A stretch of 64,000 bases of DNA from Isoetes taiwanensis (taxonomy: Eukaryota; Streptophyta; Lycopodiopsida; Isoetales; Isoetaceae): positions 126,001-190,000 of the forward strand of contig JAJEKV010000392.1 of assembly GCA_021234155.1 (NCBI GenBank), given 5' to 3'. Position numbers and translations under genes: made by a program. The stretch's first letter is position 1. Every line of letters begins with the position of its first letter. Below, piece after piece: positions 32,912 through 45,390 of this stretch. The notes beneath the pieces are model-generated. The model saw nothing but the letters and a program-made list of their open reading frames with translations. It was not told where the DNA came from and searched no databases.

Positions 32912-34299
32912 CCAAATATTCCGTGACCACCTCTATCTCCGTGACTATTTTTGGCCTATTATCTAATTTAGCTGGCCCTAGGATTTGGAAAAAATAAGAT
33001 CTAACCGTGAAAACTAATGCCACATCAGTTTTTGCTGAGGTGGAGGTGCTACGTGGATAGGCTAGAATCTCTGAGTCGCTTTCACGAATTAGCCTAGAAT
33101 GGAGATGGGGCTTGTATTGTCGAAACCCTCTCCATTTGAATCTGCAGGTGTTTGCCGAATTGTATTGCAGATTACGGATCTGAAGTGGTCAATCTAGATT
33201 ATATTGATTTGTGCAGTCGGGAGCATCTTATCTCGTTGGTCCCCTTAGTTTATTTTCTATGCAATTTTCTATGCAACTAAGTCAATACTTGCATATTTGT
33301 TTGGGAATGAATATGAAGCAAGCGAGCTTAAGTCGGAAAAACCTAGATTGACTTCTAATCTAGAGCCCTTCATATTACACATTCCATAACTTAATACTGT
33401 CTGGACCTAAAAACAAAACCATAATCTCCATCAAAAATTCACCTATGCACGGATCTATGGGTTTCGCTACTTGGATTTAGACTCGGTAATGCTTTTGGCC
33501 ACAACCATAATTTGAGATAATTCAGTTTTTTATGCGGTAAAGCTCACAGTATAGGACACAGAACAAGTATAGGCAGCGCTTCGAGATGGCTAAAGAAGGG
33601 CCTTAATATTTATTTAAGGCAACGGCCAAGCAGTTATAGCGGGGAAAAGAGAAATATCTAGGTCTAACTCTAAAAACATGGTATCCAGACTACGCCTTTG
33701 GCTTCTGTAGGCGATCTGAAGGGCGGCCTCGGCAAATCTTTAGAGGGGCAGACATGAATCATTGACCAGCAACTCAGCACTCAGCAGAAGAAAAGAACAA
33801 CAGGTAACACAAGATCGATTTTGGAAAAATATACACAGGTAAAGAACAACAGGTAACACAAGATCGATTTTGGGAAAAACATACACAGGTGAAAATGATT
33901 AAAATATGAAAAGGCTGACTCCAGCAGGTGATCTCGGAACTGACTGGCCTTTGTTGCAGAATGAGGTAGTCACAAACGCACATTCAGGGGTCACCTGCTT
34001 ATCAGAGATCAGGGTTTAACACAAACAACCATCAAGGTGGACACAGACGAGTAAATCTATGACATCGAAATCATAAATAGAGAACCCAAATCATTTCAAT
34101 CTTGGCGAAACGAACCAATTATCCAAACTTTCTTGTGAAGCTCTGCTTCCTCCAGAACAGCCAGAAGGCAACCAAACTTAATCTTAACTGAAATTTATTA
34201 AATTATGCTGGAAAAAAAAACCAGAGTCTTAAAACAACATACTGGCTTTAAACGGGTTTTAAACGGACTCACCACAAATTAGAGACCAAAGCAAAGCCC
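32912..34299. other. intergenic
   Basis: Holds a 52-bp tandem duplication (33,790-33,892; AAGAACAACAGGTAACACAA twice). No gene recognised. Confidence 0.5.
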
Positions 34300-34710
34300 T
34301 TAAAAGGGTAGAACCCCCACTTCAGAGTGATCTTCTACATCAGAGAGGATTAAACCTTCCATTTCATAGAACCTTGCAACTCTTGAACCTTCTCTATCTG
34401 TGATATAGATCAAATTTTTTCTGTTAGAAATTAAAGACTTACCCTTATCAATAATGGCTTTGGTTGCTGCATCTAACAGCGTGTGCAACTGCAAATAGCA
34501 TTCCAAATCCTCAAAGACGTCCTCCAATTGATTCAAGAAATCAAATTGTTTAATATTCTCGTGATATTTCAAAATAGGGGCTCTCGATTTCTTGCTCTTC
34601 CGTTGAATCTCTTCTTGTAGAGAAGAGATCTTGGTTTCCAAAGCCAACTTTCTTCTACATGAGACCAACACGAGAGTCCATGATAAGCGACAGTCTGGTT
34701 TGTTGCACAT
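34300..34710 (-). CDS. hypothetical coiled-coil-like reading frame
   Basis: A 136-codon minus frame with a charged, heptad-like segment LALETKISSLQEEIQRKSKK and a leucine-rich stretch LNQLEDVFEDLECYLQLHTL. I recognise no family. The composition is more protein-like than most chance frames here, but there is no context, promoter or homologue to support it. It could be an exon of an unknown gene or chance. Confidence 0.25.
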   Translation of the reverse strand: MCNKPDCRLSWTLVLVSCRRKLALETKISSLQEEIQRKSKKSRAPILKYHENIKQFDFLNQLEDVFEDLECYLQLHTLLDAATKAIIDKGKSLISNRKNLIYITDREGSRVARFYEMEGLILSDVEDHSEVGVLPF

Positions 34711-35869
34711 GCCTGCATTGAATTAGGGAGATTGACTAGAAGCCAGCCAACCTTCTTATACTGACGGATATAGCAAGAGGTCTAATAAGTGAAGATTTTG
34801 CTGTAAATTATTTTAGCAGTAGAGACGGCTAAGACATTGCTCTTTTGGCACTAGCACAAAAAACATCCAGTTGTTATGGACAACTATTAGACTATGCAAC
34901 AGAAGGTACTGCTTCATTAGATGAACTAGTAGGAATATACTATATGGGCAAGAGCCATCAAAACAAGGAAATGCAAAGGGAAAAAACAGAAACAGCTTGC
35001 CTAGAGGAAATGTTGGTCGATGCAAAAACCAAAATCGATGGAAACAAAATGAGATACTTGTGTAGAAAAAAGCCTAGTAGATACAATCGATGCTTGCTCA
35101 CCAAGGTCAAAGCCATAGAGTTTACCTTTTGCAAAAGAGCCAACGAAGTAAGTGAAATGCCCAAGCCAACTTTGCATTTTTGCCCTAAAAGAAATGGGAA
35201 GAAACATGAATAGGTCGTCAAAAATGAGATCGATTGGAAACCATTGCCCACAATGCCAATGCAAAGAGCTTATCTTTTGGAAAAATAGAGCAAGTGACCT
35301 AGCTTTTACCTTTGGAACAAGATAACTTCGGAACAAGAAACCCGGAATGGACAAGGATAAACACCAAGAATTCCCATAATCTAGGTATATAATTAAAATT
35401 ACAATTCAATTGGCCGTAATGCCAATTCCAATTCGATAATGCCGTAATCCCAAAAATCCCTCAAAGGTTAGAACTTACAAGTAATGCCGTAATCCCAAAT
35501 CAATTTCGAAAGCCCGGACATAACTTCCAACGCTTCCCCATGGACACATTTGGAATTTCCATCATTTTTCTCCACCTTAGATCAAATCTAACGACTATAA
35601 GGCTTTCCCTTTGCACAATAATCCCAGCTGTCTGCAACGTGGATGCCTTCAAATCGCTCCAAAGTCTCCACCCTCGTTTGTGCAAACGTGCTAAAAAAAA
35701 AAAAAAAAAAAACTCTAAGCATGTATGAAGACTAAATGATATAAAACGTCACCGAAGAAAGTTTACTTTTTAGAAGACTTAGACTTCTTTATAGTTTTCA
35801 AAATAAAATCGTTATCTGGATAGATGCCATGTCATCATTGATTGTATATGTCAATCATTTTAACTGTGG
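34711..35869. other. intergenic
   Basis: Overlapping frames on both strands at 34,845-35,354 have no known domain. ATAATGCCGTAATCCCAAA recurs at about 35,437 and 35,482. An A-run of 19 lies at about 35,693-35,711. Confidence 0.45.
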
Positions 35870-36330
35870 TAGAAAGCTTCGATGTGTGTCGCTAAGTCTA
35901 AAAGTGGTATGGCTGATCTAATGTCATTGGATATCAATATCAAACAATTCAAACTAAGTCAAATTACTCAAGCTATAAAGTCCCTAACACAAAAGGCATT
36001 TATCAGTTTTTTGCACATAGCGACAAAGGCATTTATCTCTTATCTTATTTGATGTATGACAACTTGAAAACCAGTGTGCCTAATGGTTTAACCTACTCCA
36101 TTTCAAGATAATATTGTAAGAATTAGGCATACTCCATAAACAACATGATGTGATAAAGTCATCTATGAATATTTCGTGATCCCTTTCTCTTTGAATTAAA
36201 CAATAAATTTCAGGTCAGTTATCATCAATATTCAAACATATAGAAAGTAGTGACTAAAAATTTTGCATGCATGATTTACTCTAGTTGAAGGAGGAATATG
36301 TCCATGCAGCTCTTCATGGCCAAATTCCAC
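35870..36330. repeat. dispersed repeat, copy 2 (inverted to 985-1,500)
   Basis: Reverse-complement match to 985-1,500; the class is unknown. Confidence 0.6.
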
Positions 36331-36547
36331 TGCCCACCATACCATATTGGTTGGAGCAGTAGCCATTTTAACACCCACTGTTCCACAACCTTGGGCTCTC
36401 ATCAAGTCAACCATGTCCAAATTAATGGCAGAAGAGCTATCAATCTTATTATTATTACTAGGATCTATTGTGTTCAAGTCCTTTTTGGGAAATTTAGGGG
36501 ACTATCATATGTCCCTATAGGATGCTGCCATGTAATATGACATAAAA

Positions 36548-36582
36548 GGTACTACCTACCTACCTATCTATCTATCTACTGA
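36548..36582. repeat. short tetranucleotide repeat
   Basis: TACC units followed by TATC units. Confidence 0.8.
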
Positions 36583-36675
36583 TAAGTTGCAACACCAACT
36601 CGATAACAAGCAACCCTACATAGCTCTTTATCATATCAAACTTGCCAATGGTCACATCACGAGTCCACAGGGTGT

Positions 36676-36912
36676 GAGTATTAATGTATAACATTTTTTG
36701 GAGTCCTCTTGAACTCTTTGGACTCTATTCATCAATACATAGTAAGGCTTTGCATTTATTTGCATTTCGTTTGATCCTCTTTTCCATTATGCTCTACGTT
36801 CTGTATCCATAAGTTCATTCAAGAGCTGCACACTGCTACACTGTCGTAGACAACTCAATGTGTGCACATTATATATATATCCGAATATGAGGATTGATTA
36901 TATGAGACTTAA
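36676..36912. repeat. dispersed repeat with short (AT)n, copy 2
   Basis: Counterpart of 11,932-12,312, with only about five TA units at 36,869-36,880. Confidence 0.75.
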
Positions 36913-36920
36913 AGAATAGA

Positions 36921-37160
36921 TTTTTTATCGTCCATGGAGGCCAATTGGCCTATGGGACCCAAACAAAAAGAGAGCAAGAAGCGTATTACTGTCAGGATTA
37001 AAAAACCCCCGCCTCGAAGGGTTTTTGAGGAAGGAAGGAAGGTTCTTTTATCGTCCGCGGAGGCCAATCGGCCTATGGGACCCAAATTACATGGGTGCAG
37101 CAAGCCCGTTGCTACCCGGATTAAAAAACCCCCCCTTAGGAGGGAAAACCGTTGCAGCAA
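36921..37160 (-). mobile_element. two head-to-tail LINE 3' ends
   Basis: On the minus strand the upstream copy (37,160-37,028) has the multibranch segment, the terminal hairpin (37,080-37,046), GACGATAAAA and a (TTCC)n tail. The next copy follows directly: CCCTTCGAGGCGGGGG, TTTTTTAATCC, then a second terminal hairpin (36,957-36,921) and GACGATAAAAAA. Both are 5'-truncated. The second begins just upstream of its GGGTTTTTTAATCC segment. Confidence 0.75.
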
Positions 37161-38274
37161 CAAGCTTGCTGACAGCTGTACAAATATACATATATACATG
37201 AATTCCCGACACCTCAGGTAGGCGCCCAGGGGCAGAGGTGAGTCCGCAGATCCAAGGGAAAACCCTTAGCAGTATTAAGTATGCTGGTACACTGTACAAT
37301 TATATAGGACAATTCAATACTGTCCTGGAGGACACAACTGAGCCCATGCATCCATAGAATGAATACAATCACATGTTAACCTATTTGCCAAACTTTTTCT
37401 CTTCTTCCACATTATAACCTGATGGCGCTGAAAATCAAAGCCTACAGATTCTGGTTACAAGACCTCTGGATTCGAAACTCTACAACAAGGTTCTAAATTG
37501 CTCCTGTTTAAAATCTGGACTTTGAATTTTTGTCATAAAATAGCTTTGGAACTATATAAGTTTCTTTTCTTGCTTTTAGTTTGTTGAGCCTATTTTATAA
37601 AGACTTTCAAACAACCCTGTATGCTTTTCCTTAATTAATAAAAAAATCATCTCGTAAAAAAAAACTTTTTCCCTGTAGATATTCTCACCGTCTTTATCAG
37701 TTTTAAAATTTATGCCTGATGAAAATCCTAGCGACGCTGGGCTAAGCATGAATAGATTCACAAAGAATACTTCATAATGTCTCGAATTAACGCAAGAAAT
37801 TGCTAATGCCCAACACTGTCGGGCATAGGTTTGCTGGTTTAAAAAGACTACTTCGGGTTGGAAAAAGGCTTTAAGACCAAGTCAACACAAGTCCGAATAA
37901 TGTTCTATCTTAAATACAAATACGCATCTAGGCACAACTTTGTCAAAGATGACGATCTTCCTTTTCTAGGTAAACCCAATAACAATGGCTTCTTTTATTT
38001 TTTTATCAAACCAAATCTTCTTCTGGACAAACATATGATGAAATTGAATTGAATGGTCCCTTATTGACTTGAATATAAGAAAGTGTAAACACAAGATTAT
38101 GTGGACAACTTAACAAATGCTATAAACTGTCTTCATTGTAGTGACATCCTTCATAACCAATGGCTATTATGGCTCAAAGCCAAAATATAACAAAAGCATC
38201 TAATCTTTTCAAGTCTTATAGCTTTGTCTTCAAATTTACTTACATTCCAACTTTAGCAGTGTCATTTGTCTAAT
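37161..38274. other. intergenic
   Basis: No gene recognised; AT-rich with several A-runs. Confidence 0.5.
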
Positions 38275-38480
38275 TTTGAACTAAAGAAGTGGAGTTGTAA
38301 TAAATGGTTATGGTTTTTTTGCAAAATGTTGAGAAGATGTAGCTCTAGAACAATGTCAATTTGGGGAAGCATCATTTGTCCAATGCAGTTTAGTTGAGGC
38401 ATTGGAGCTTCTTCAAATTGGTATTTTGTGGGGTTCCATAGTCACAATGTTTCTACCTATTTTCAAATGCAGTCTTGTAA
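38275..38480 (+). repeat. dispersed repeat, second copy of 2,755-2,985
   Basis: Same-orientation match described at 2,755. Confidence 0.6.
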
Positions 38481-39099
38481 AGAAATCAATATGGCGCAGA
38501 ATTCTAAATTTAAATTTCTAGATTCTTTATCTTGGGATGCAGAAAGTTGGAGATGTTTGTTCTGTCGTTACTGTATCACATTTATGTCTTTATGTTTGAG
38601 AAGCGAATTTAGACTTGAATCGAAGACCTACATTACCATAGAAGTAGGTTTACACAGCCATATGTTATGTAATGGAAGACTTGCGCCCAACTCAATGACG
38701 TTGGAGATTAGCAAGAATCTTGACAATCGCGGCATGATATGATTCTGGTCAGTTAGTGACCTTGGAGGTCTTTCAAACCAAATTCTTGTTGTCTCGATGG
38801 GACAATCCTATTTGGCAAAAGGTTGCTGGTACTCTGCCACTTGTTGCTCCAGAGGCTATTGAAGGGTGCATGTGGATCTCTCACCAAAGTGTTCACGAGC
38901 ACATGCTCGTGAGCTCTATGTATAAGCTGCTTGTTTAACCGTGATATCCTTTCGCTATACACTAAGTGGTCCCTTCAGCTCCCGCCTCCTAGTTGGAGAC
39001 GTACGTGGACTTGGGCTTCATCCTAAGGTGGGTTGTGCTGTGGTGGCAGATTCTCCATAGATGCCCTCATGTCAATGTGCTTGTCCACATATTTGATCC

Positions 39100-39480
39100 T
39101 TGAATGATAGCATTCTGCCCACTGTGCAAGCAAAGGGATGAAACTATTGAGCACCGTTCCTTTTTGTGTGACCATCTCCAGCCAGTTTGGTCTTGGCTGC
39201 TTTCTTCTTTTCATGTGACATTAACAAGTCAGCAAGTGCTCTTGGCTATTTATCCAGATATTTAAAATAAGCTGCAAAGTCAAGCCTTTCACTTGGTGTC
39301 AGGATCGTTGCTGTAGTCTATCTAGAAGAGTAGAAGATTGTGTGTGTTTAAGGGCTTGGATACTTCTCTTGATGTTGTCCTCCAGGACGCTCAAGACAAA
39401 ATTGCTAAGGCCTACCATTGCTCTTTGCTTGCTCCTGTCAAGCGTCAGTTGATCAGTTGAGAATTAGTTGGGCATGTTGT
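39100..39480 (+). pseudogene. LINE 3' remnant (zf-RVT region), second copy
   Basis: The plus translation reads PLCKQRDETIEHRSFLCDHL then QPVWSWLLSSFHVTLTSQQV and LLAIYPDI. It continues after stops with SRRLCVFKGLDTSLDVVLQD. This is the same zf-RVT pattern as 18,826-19,360 (PLC-----ET-EH--F-C------W; LLAIYP). Several stops make it a relic. Confidence 0.6.
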
Positions 39481-40019
39481 CTTATGCATAGGTTGGTGAT
39501 CCTACTCAGTGAATCATAATTGTCCTCTGAGATTTTAATCCCGCCAGTGCGTAAAATACAATAGCAAGAACTGATATTTACCAAACGCTATTTTAATCCA
39601 TGTGATCAAAGCTAAATTGGTATTGTTTTGTTTAAATGGCGCAAAATTTTTACTCATGCAAATTCAAACAAAACCCGTTAACAAAGAAAAGAGAATAAAG
39701 AAATACTCACTGCCATAACAGGCAATCGCCTGGGCTTCCAGGTCCCTCTGAAGATATCCTTGTATATGGATGCCATCATGATGCATGCGGATTTTGCGTG
39801 GCATCAATCCGGTTAAGCACTCGCGACTAGTTAATAGTGGAAATCCAGAACACAAAATTATAAAGCAGAAAATTCTAAGATTTTTGGAAAACTAAGAAAT
39901 TTTCTGACGGCCAGAATTCCCAAAATCTTAGGAAATCAACCTAAAATAAATTCCAAAATAGTTTTTAGTTAAACTAAAAAATCTTAAATTAACAAGATTG
40001 ATTTACATTTATAAAGGCT
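39481..40019. other. intergenic
   Basis: AT-rich, no gene recognised. Confidence 0.5.
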
Positions 40020-40635
40020 TCACCTTTTCTTCTTTTCCTTCATCATACCAGTCCTCCTTTGCCACAAGCCTGCCCTGATGTTAGCTTCTTTTTTTTTTTC
40101 CTTCCATTTCTATCTTTCTTTGCATTGTTCCATTGCATCCTTCACTTTTATGCATCCTCTTTTTGGATTCAATATATGTCCCATTCTATTTTTTCATTGC
40201 TCCATTGGCTCTGTCTTCTCTTGTCCTTTTTGCTCCAATTTCTTGGTGCCCTTGTCCTTCCTTCTTACTCTAGTTGCCTCGGTTGCTCTTTGGTGCTCAA
40301 TGAGCCATCTCCTCCACTCCCTACTTGCCCCTTCTGCCTAGTTCGTCCTATTGCCCTATTAACTTGTCTCATTATCCTTTGTTATCCCATCTATTCCGTT
40401 AATGCCTTGTATTCTAGCCATCCTATTTTCCATTTCCTTCCTTCATTTGTCTCATTCTTTTTCCTCTCGCCAATCTAGTTTTGCTCTCCTCACTCTCTCT
40501 TTAGTGCCCTCACTCTCTCTCTAGCCCTCCTTTGCCCTTGCATAGAGAGCCCCCTTGCTTTGCCCTTTTTCGGCTTTCTCTCTCTAGGGTTTACAATCTC
40601 TCTCTAGCCCCAAAACCCCCAAACCCCCAAAAGGT

Positions 40636-40805
40636 GCTCTAACCCTGATTTTGAGTCCTTAAATTGGATTCTAAGCACCCTTTTCGCAGCCAGAGACCCC
40701 TCAAACTTTGGAACCCCTAAACCCCCATGCTCGGCCGGGCGATTTTGAGTCCCCAAATTGGATTCTAAGCACCCTTTTAGCCCGGAGACCCCTCGAACTT
40801 TGGAA
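40636..40805 (+). repeat. duplication in the LINE leader
   Basis: GATTTTGAGTCC..AAATTGGATTCTAAGCACCCTTTT and GAGACCCCTC.AACTTTGGAA occur twice, about 105 bp apart. This may be a promoter monomer repeat, as in some LINE 5' ends; that is inference. Confidence 0.7.
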
Positions 40806-40808
40806 GTC

Positions 40809-41966
40809 ATGGCCACGGAAGATGGGCCAGCCAGGGGAAACCCAAGGCGGGGGCCGCCACGCAAAGCGGTCCCGTCAGCCATCATGAACAGGGGAGAGTC
40901 ATCCTCCATGAAGAAGGAGGCTCGGGCTAAGGCTAAGGCCCCCTCAGCCCAGCCAGCCGGCTGGAAGGGATTGATTGCTCAGACCACACAGGAACTCTTG
41001 CCTCGGCAGAGAATTGGAGCCACGTCAAAGCGGGCGTGGAGGCTAACAGTGCCCGTATTGAGGCTAACAAAGGTTCACCGGCTGGCATGGCGGTGGAGAT
41101 GGAGTCCTCGGCACCCCATGTGCTCAGAAGGCAACTGGTGGTCGAGAAGAACCGCATCACAGGTCTGGGGACCCGCACACAACACGTAGAAGATGGCCTT
41201 GGCCTAGCACGCCGAGCCAACAAAGCCAGGGGGGCTCGCCCGACATCCGGGCCGCCCAGACTCTGTGTTCATCACCAGGCGATGGTCGCGGTGTCGCGGC
41301 AGGTCCGGGGGAGGTTCATCACCGCAAGAAGCGAGGCAGGGAGATGGCCAAAGCGAAGAAGTCCCTGCAAGAGGCTGGCTCCCCCACTTGGCCGGGGGCG
41401 CAACTTCGCACCGCTCTGCAAAGCCTCATGCACGCCCAGCCCGGGACCCACGCCTTTGCTGCCCCCGCTCAAGCCACCCCCACGCTATCCCAGCCACCAC
41501 CATCACCACTCCAAAGACAGGCCAGACCCTCACCCAGCACTTTTGGACCCTGGCAGCCCGAGAACTCCAAGCCTTAGATGGAGAGGCCACAATCTGGTAG
41601 TCCGAGGCATGCGGGAAAGAGGAGGGGAGAGCCCCGCCCACAACATCCTAACACACATTCTCGCTCGGATGACATTCAGGCCATTCCACCAGAAGCGACA
41701 CCAGTGGGGCTCGGCCACAGGTCATGGCCCGTGTCATATTACCTTTGACGGATCGAAAGTCGCGTGATGCCATATTGCGCCCGAGCCAAGATCTTTCAAG
41801 GACATCCTCAGTGGACGGGACCTCACACCCCGCCCTGGGGAGGCACATAGGCAGGGGAGCTGTGGGGTCGGAGGCATCCGCCACCAAGGGGGTGCAGCTA
41901 GGATTGGTTCGAGACATCGGAATGCACATTTTTACCCACATTGCTGCGGACCCGCAACCCCAATGA
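40809..41966 (+). pseudogene. LINE ORF1 (nucleic-acid-binding protein), frameshifted
   Basis: Starts MATEDGPARGNPRRGPPRKA and is basic and Ser/Ala-rich. It shifts frame at about 41,000-41,030 into VEANSARIEANKGSP...VEKNRITGLGTRTQHVE, a possible coiled coil. A proline-rich linker follows. After another shift it reads RVILPLTDRKSRDAIL (about 41,727-41,770), which resembles the C-terminal RNA-binding part of L1-type ORF1. ORF1 proteins coat the LINE RNA. At least two frameshifts were seen. Confidence 0.5.
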
Positions 41967-42149
41967 CATTGAGCGTGGGCCCGATTCACTTCTCCTACCA
42001 CGCCCCCCCTTCTCCTGCTCCTACTCCCGCTCCCTCGACCCACGCCCCTCTCAGCCACATCTTTGCCTCCCTCCATCTACTTCTCTAGCGACCGGCTTCC
42101 CCTTCCTCCCCTCCGACGCAGGCTGCGGATACCACCTGGGCCGACAAAT

Positions 42150-42990
42150 AGGAATTGTGCCTTGGGTGGTCTCATGGAATTGTCGAGGCTTCCCTTGGCG
42201 AAGGGGATGGGGTCTCAACTCCGTGGCGCCGATATGGATCTCATCTTTCTCATGGAGACATGGGAGCATCTTTGAGGCACAAGGCTACGGATCTGGCGGG
42301 TTACCAACATTCCTCGGTCTTCAATACCTATACAGGGGCAAGCGGGGTCATGGTGGGGTTGCTTGCTACTACCGACAACCTTGGCACATTCTTTTTACCC
42401 TCTAGAAGACGCATTGCAGACACAACCGGTACTTGTGGGTTCGTGTGCATAATACCAATGGCAACCCTCTTTTTACGTCTTTGTTATTTCCCTCGCGAGA
42501 GAGCACCTTCTATCGCAGCCACTCCGATGCGGATAGGATGGACCCTTATGTCGATCTATATGATGATATCAGCAAAGACCTGCCAGTTGGGTCGAGGTCG
42601 TCCTTCTTGGGGATTTCAATGCACCGGACCAGAGTAGAGCAGCCCATGAGACTTGACCCCTCACGGCGATGTCCTGCAACTACGTCCCCGAGAGGCAACT
42701 TTGGCCCGCGAGGATCGGATGGCGGCCAGTCACTTCGCTTTTGTGAGCGGTTGCTCCTGCTATGTGGTATTTTTGACTTGATAATTTGCAATGGCACATC
42801 CACGGTGGCCTTCTTCGCAAGTGCACATGCGGGCAGGGACAATCGAGGGGAGGGTCTAGTGTGGTGGACTATGTGCTCGTAGTTGCGCAAGATATGCATC
42901 TCATCGGTCGTTTACGGGTGGGCGCGACAAGCGGTCGGGATGAGGGGAGGTCGACTCAGATCACCTCCCACTTTATTTGGACATGGTTTG
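42150..42990 (+). pseudogene. LINE ORF2: EEP endonuclease domain
   Basis: Recognisable blocks in changing frames: VVSWNCRG (42,166-42,189), LIFLMETWEH (42,240-42,269), VVLLGDFNA (about 42,598-42,624), SSVVDYVLV (about 42,853-42,880) and DSDHLPLYL (42,953-42,979). N of WNCRG, E of LMET, D and N of GDFN, and D and H of SDH are the apurinic-endonuclease-type catalytic residues. All are still present, but the blocks sit in different frames, which shows later decay. Confidence 0.8.
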
Positions 42991-43199
42991 GCAAGCCACG
43001 GAACCCCCCTTATATGCCCCTCGCCATCCTCGATTCGCGACTAGATTATGGCGGTGAGAGGACTTCTGCCCGAGATGCTCGCCGGCGCACTGCCGGCAAT
43101 TGCGGACCCCCACACTAGAGCAGCGGTGAGACCAGTTGACTTTGCTATTCACGGGATGCAGCGGGCCAGGTGCTTTGGCAGACCCCCTCCCCCCCTCCC

Positions 43200-44640
43200 C
43201 TCCCTTTCGAGGGGGGCGGCAACATTTTCAGCGTAACCAATGGTTTGATCGGAGTGTGAAGAAGCATAGCGCCCAGCTCCGCCACATTACGGATCCAGTA
43301 CCAGCTTGCGAGGAGGCCAACTGCGATCTGCGCCCATCCGAAGGAGACAAAAGGCGGTACCTTGCCGCATCGGGGGAGATGTTCGCTTTCTTTGGACACT
43401 CATCCTCGAACCTTTGGCGCCTTGAAGTGCTTGAAGGCCAGCCCGACCCTGAGGGGACATCACACGAGGCGGTGGGAACAGTGCTTGAACAGCTCTATGA
43501 CCCACGGGGGGACGCGTCGCCCATACCCCAGGATGGCCCCCCATTGGTTCTCGCGGAGGAGGATGTTGTGGAGGGCCTGCAACGGCTGGCTAATGGGAAG
43601 GCAGCTGACCTCGATGGTATGCAGGCCGAGTTACTCAAATGGGCAGGGCAGCCGCTGGTGCCGATCCTCACTACCCCTGCATTCCAGCGAGCATTGCGGG
43701 GAAGGTTTCCCCAACAATGGACCACAAAGCGGGGTTGTCCCCATTCACAAAGGCGGCGGCCAGACTGCTGTCCAGACCAATTCCCCGGACGATCATGGTC
43801 AGTTCAATATTTGCCAAACTGTTGGCTGGCATTCTCGAGCAGCAGTTGACCCGCTGGGCAGAGGCAGCAGATGTGCGAGCCCTCACACAAGCAGGCTTTA
43901 GACCCCGCCACTCAACGATTGACCATATCTTTACACTGCAGTAATCGATTGAAGAAGCCCGGAACCATCGGCGAGGACTTGTATTCTTTGCTTTGTGAAC
44001 CGCGAAGGCTTTTGATATGGTCCCCGGGAAAAGCTATGGGCTATCTGCGTCAAATGGGGCTGCAGCTCACGTGCGAGAATGCCATATCTGCTGTATATGA
44101 GAGTTGTTTTGGCGAGGATGCGCCGAAGCCGGGCCAAGCATTCACCGATGAGTATCCGGGTCCGGCGGGGTTGCCCCCTCTCACCAATACTTTTGGCCTC
44201 TACATTGATCGGTTAGAGCCACGGCTTCCGCCCGACATGGGGGGATGGCATCACGACTTTTGCACCAGGTCATCCGCCCGGCTCATCTATGCGGGGACGA
44301 TGTTGACCGCCGGCCACACCCCGAAGCTATGCGGTCTCATCATCGGATGCCCTAGACACATTTTGTCGGAACTCTGAGACATCGCTTGGCGTGAATCGGC
44401 CAAGACGAGTGGTTCTCATATCCTCTTCCGCCACCCCACGCCTCCTGCACTCACATATCGGGGGCGGACTGTGGAGGTCACGCCCACCTACAAGTACCTG
44501 GGGGTGGAGTTCCCCTCCCGCGAGCTTTGTTGGGGCGTCCATCCGCAGTGGCCGGCCCGTAGGAAAGCGCTTTATGCCATCGGGTGCTTGATCACCGAGC
44601 GAGCTCTATGATTGGGGCCATCAGTCCACATCTGTTTTGG
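43200..44640 (+). pseudogene. LINE ORF2: reverse transcriptase domain
   Basis: 43,136-43,849 reads EEDVVEGLQRLANGKAADLD then GMQAELLKWAG, the RT N-terminal block (LK--KA-G-DG-P-E). Next come GVVPIHKGGG, then SIFAKLLAGILEQQLTRWAE, then TQAGFRPRHSTIDHIFTLQ (block with GFR---ST-D-I), then the AFDMVP block (44,005-44,022) and LFGLYIDRLE-like text (about 44,191). The catalytic YADDV has two extra bases before the aspartates (44,294-44,295). YKYLGVEFP-like text follows at about 44,490. The order is typical of plant LINE RT. At least five frame changes. Confidence 0.85.
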
Positions 44641-45059
44641 CCTTCGGTCGAGCTTCGTCCTTTCAGCGGGGTTGAGGTTTGGGGCCCGGTCGTCTCTTTG
44701 GCGACACGGAATGACTTGGCGCAGTCGAGAAGGCATTTTTGGCACGGGCACTTGGGTGAAACCTTGATCCCCTATCGATTCTGCTGCAGAAATGGATTCT
44801 TGCCTTCAATGGCAGCCCTTGATAGACACATCGCCTATTTTGAGAGAAAGTGGTTAATATGGGTGATGCTCGGCTCCCTTTTTGGCTTATCTTTGTGGCA
44901 ATGGGGCCCCTTGTGCTCGGGGGCTTTGTTGGAGGGGTAAGAGAGATCGGTGGTTCGCCCGGATGGAGCGTGCGGAGAGCACAGTGCGTGCGGTGAACCT
45001 GAGAGGCCCGATCGTGGCGGCTGCGGGGAGTACACGGGCGCTTGCTTCCTTGGCAAGCT

Positions 45060-45390
45060 CGGGACCCCGGCGCTCTAGAGAGCAGGTCAAAGCGGCCCAT
45101 TACAAGGAGCACATCAATCCCGTGTTAGCCGGGGCCCGCGGCTCTACTGCGTTCCCACCGCAAAAAGCGTAGACTCATTGCCTCCATTCGCACGGTGCCC
45201 ACCATCTTCGCGATCGAGGCAGGCGGTTGGATTGGGGAGCCCCGCCGGGGCGGGCTCTGTCGGTCTTTGTCAAGCGGGTGCCATTGAGGATGAGTCTCAC
45301 ACTTTCGAGTTGCCCAAAGATTCGGTCCAGATCCGGGCGGATCACGCTCCCTTTGTGCGGGCGGACTTGCCCATTTACATTTGCCGATGA
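45060..45390 (+). pseudogene. LINE ORF2 C-terminal zinc-knuckle region
   Basis: Across frames it reads HYKEHINPVLAG, then THCLHSHGAHHLR and a WIGEPR-like segment. Next is LCQAGAIEDESHTFELPKDS followed by VQIRADHAPF. The RLC--C--G-IEDE-H-F--P pattern is the cysteine/histidine knuckle at the end of LINE ORF2. It is repeated at 16,780-17,060 in the truncated copy. Confidence 0.65.

Noticed and set aside
36909-37299. Overlapping 70-96 codon frames on both strands.
   Set aside because: They translate the tandem LINE 3' ends, which are non-coding.
40758-42076. Several long overlapping frames on both strands (up to 243 codons) in the GC-rich LINE.
   Set aside because: High GC lowers stop frequency; only the frames matching ORF1-type text were kept.
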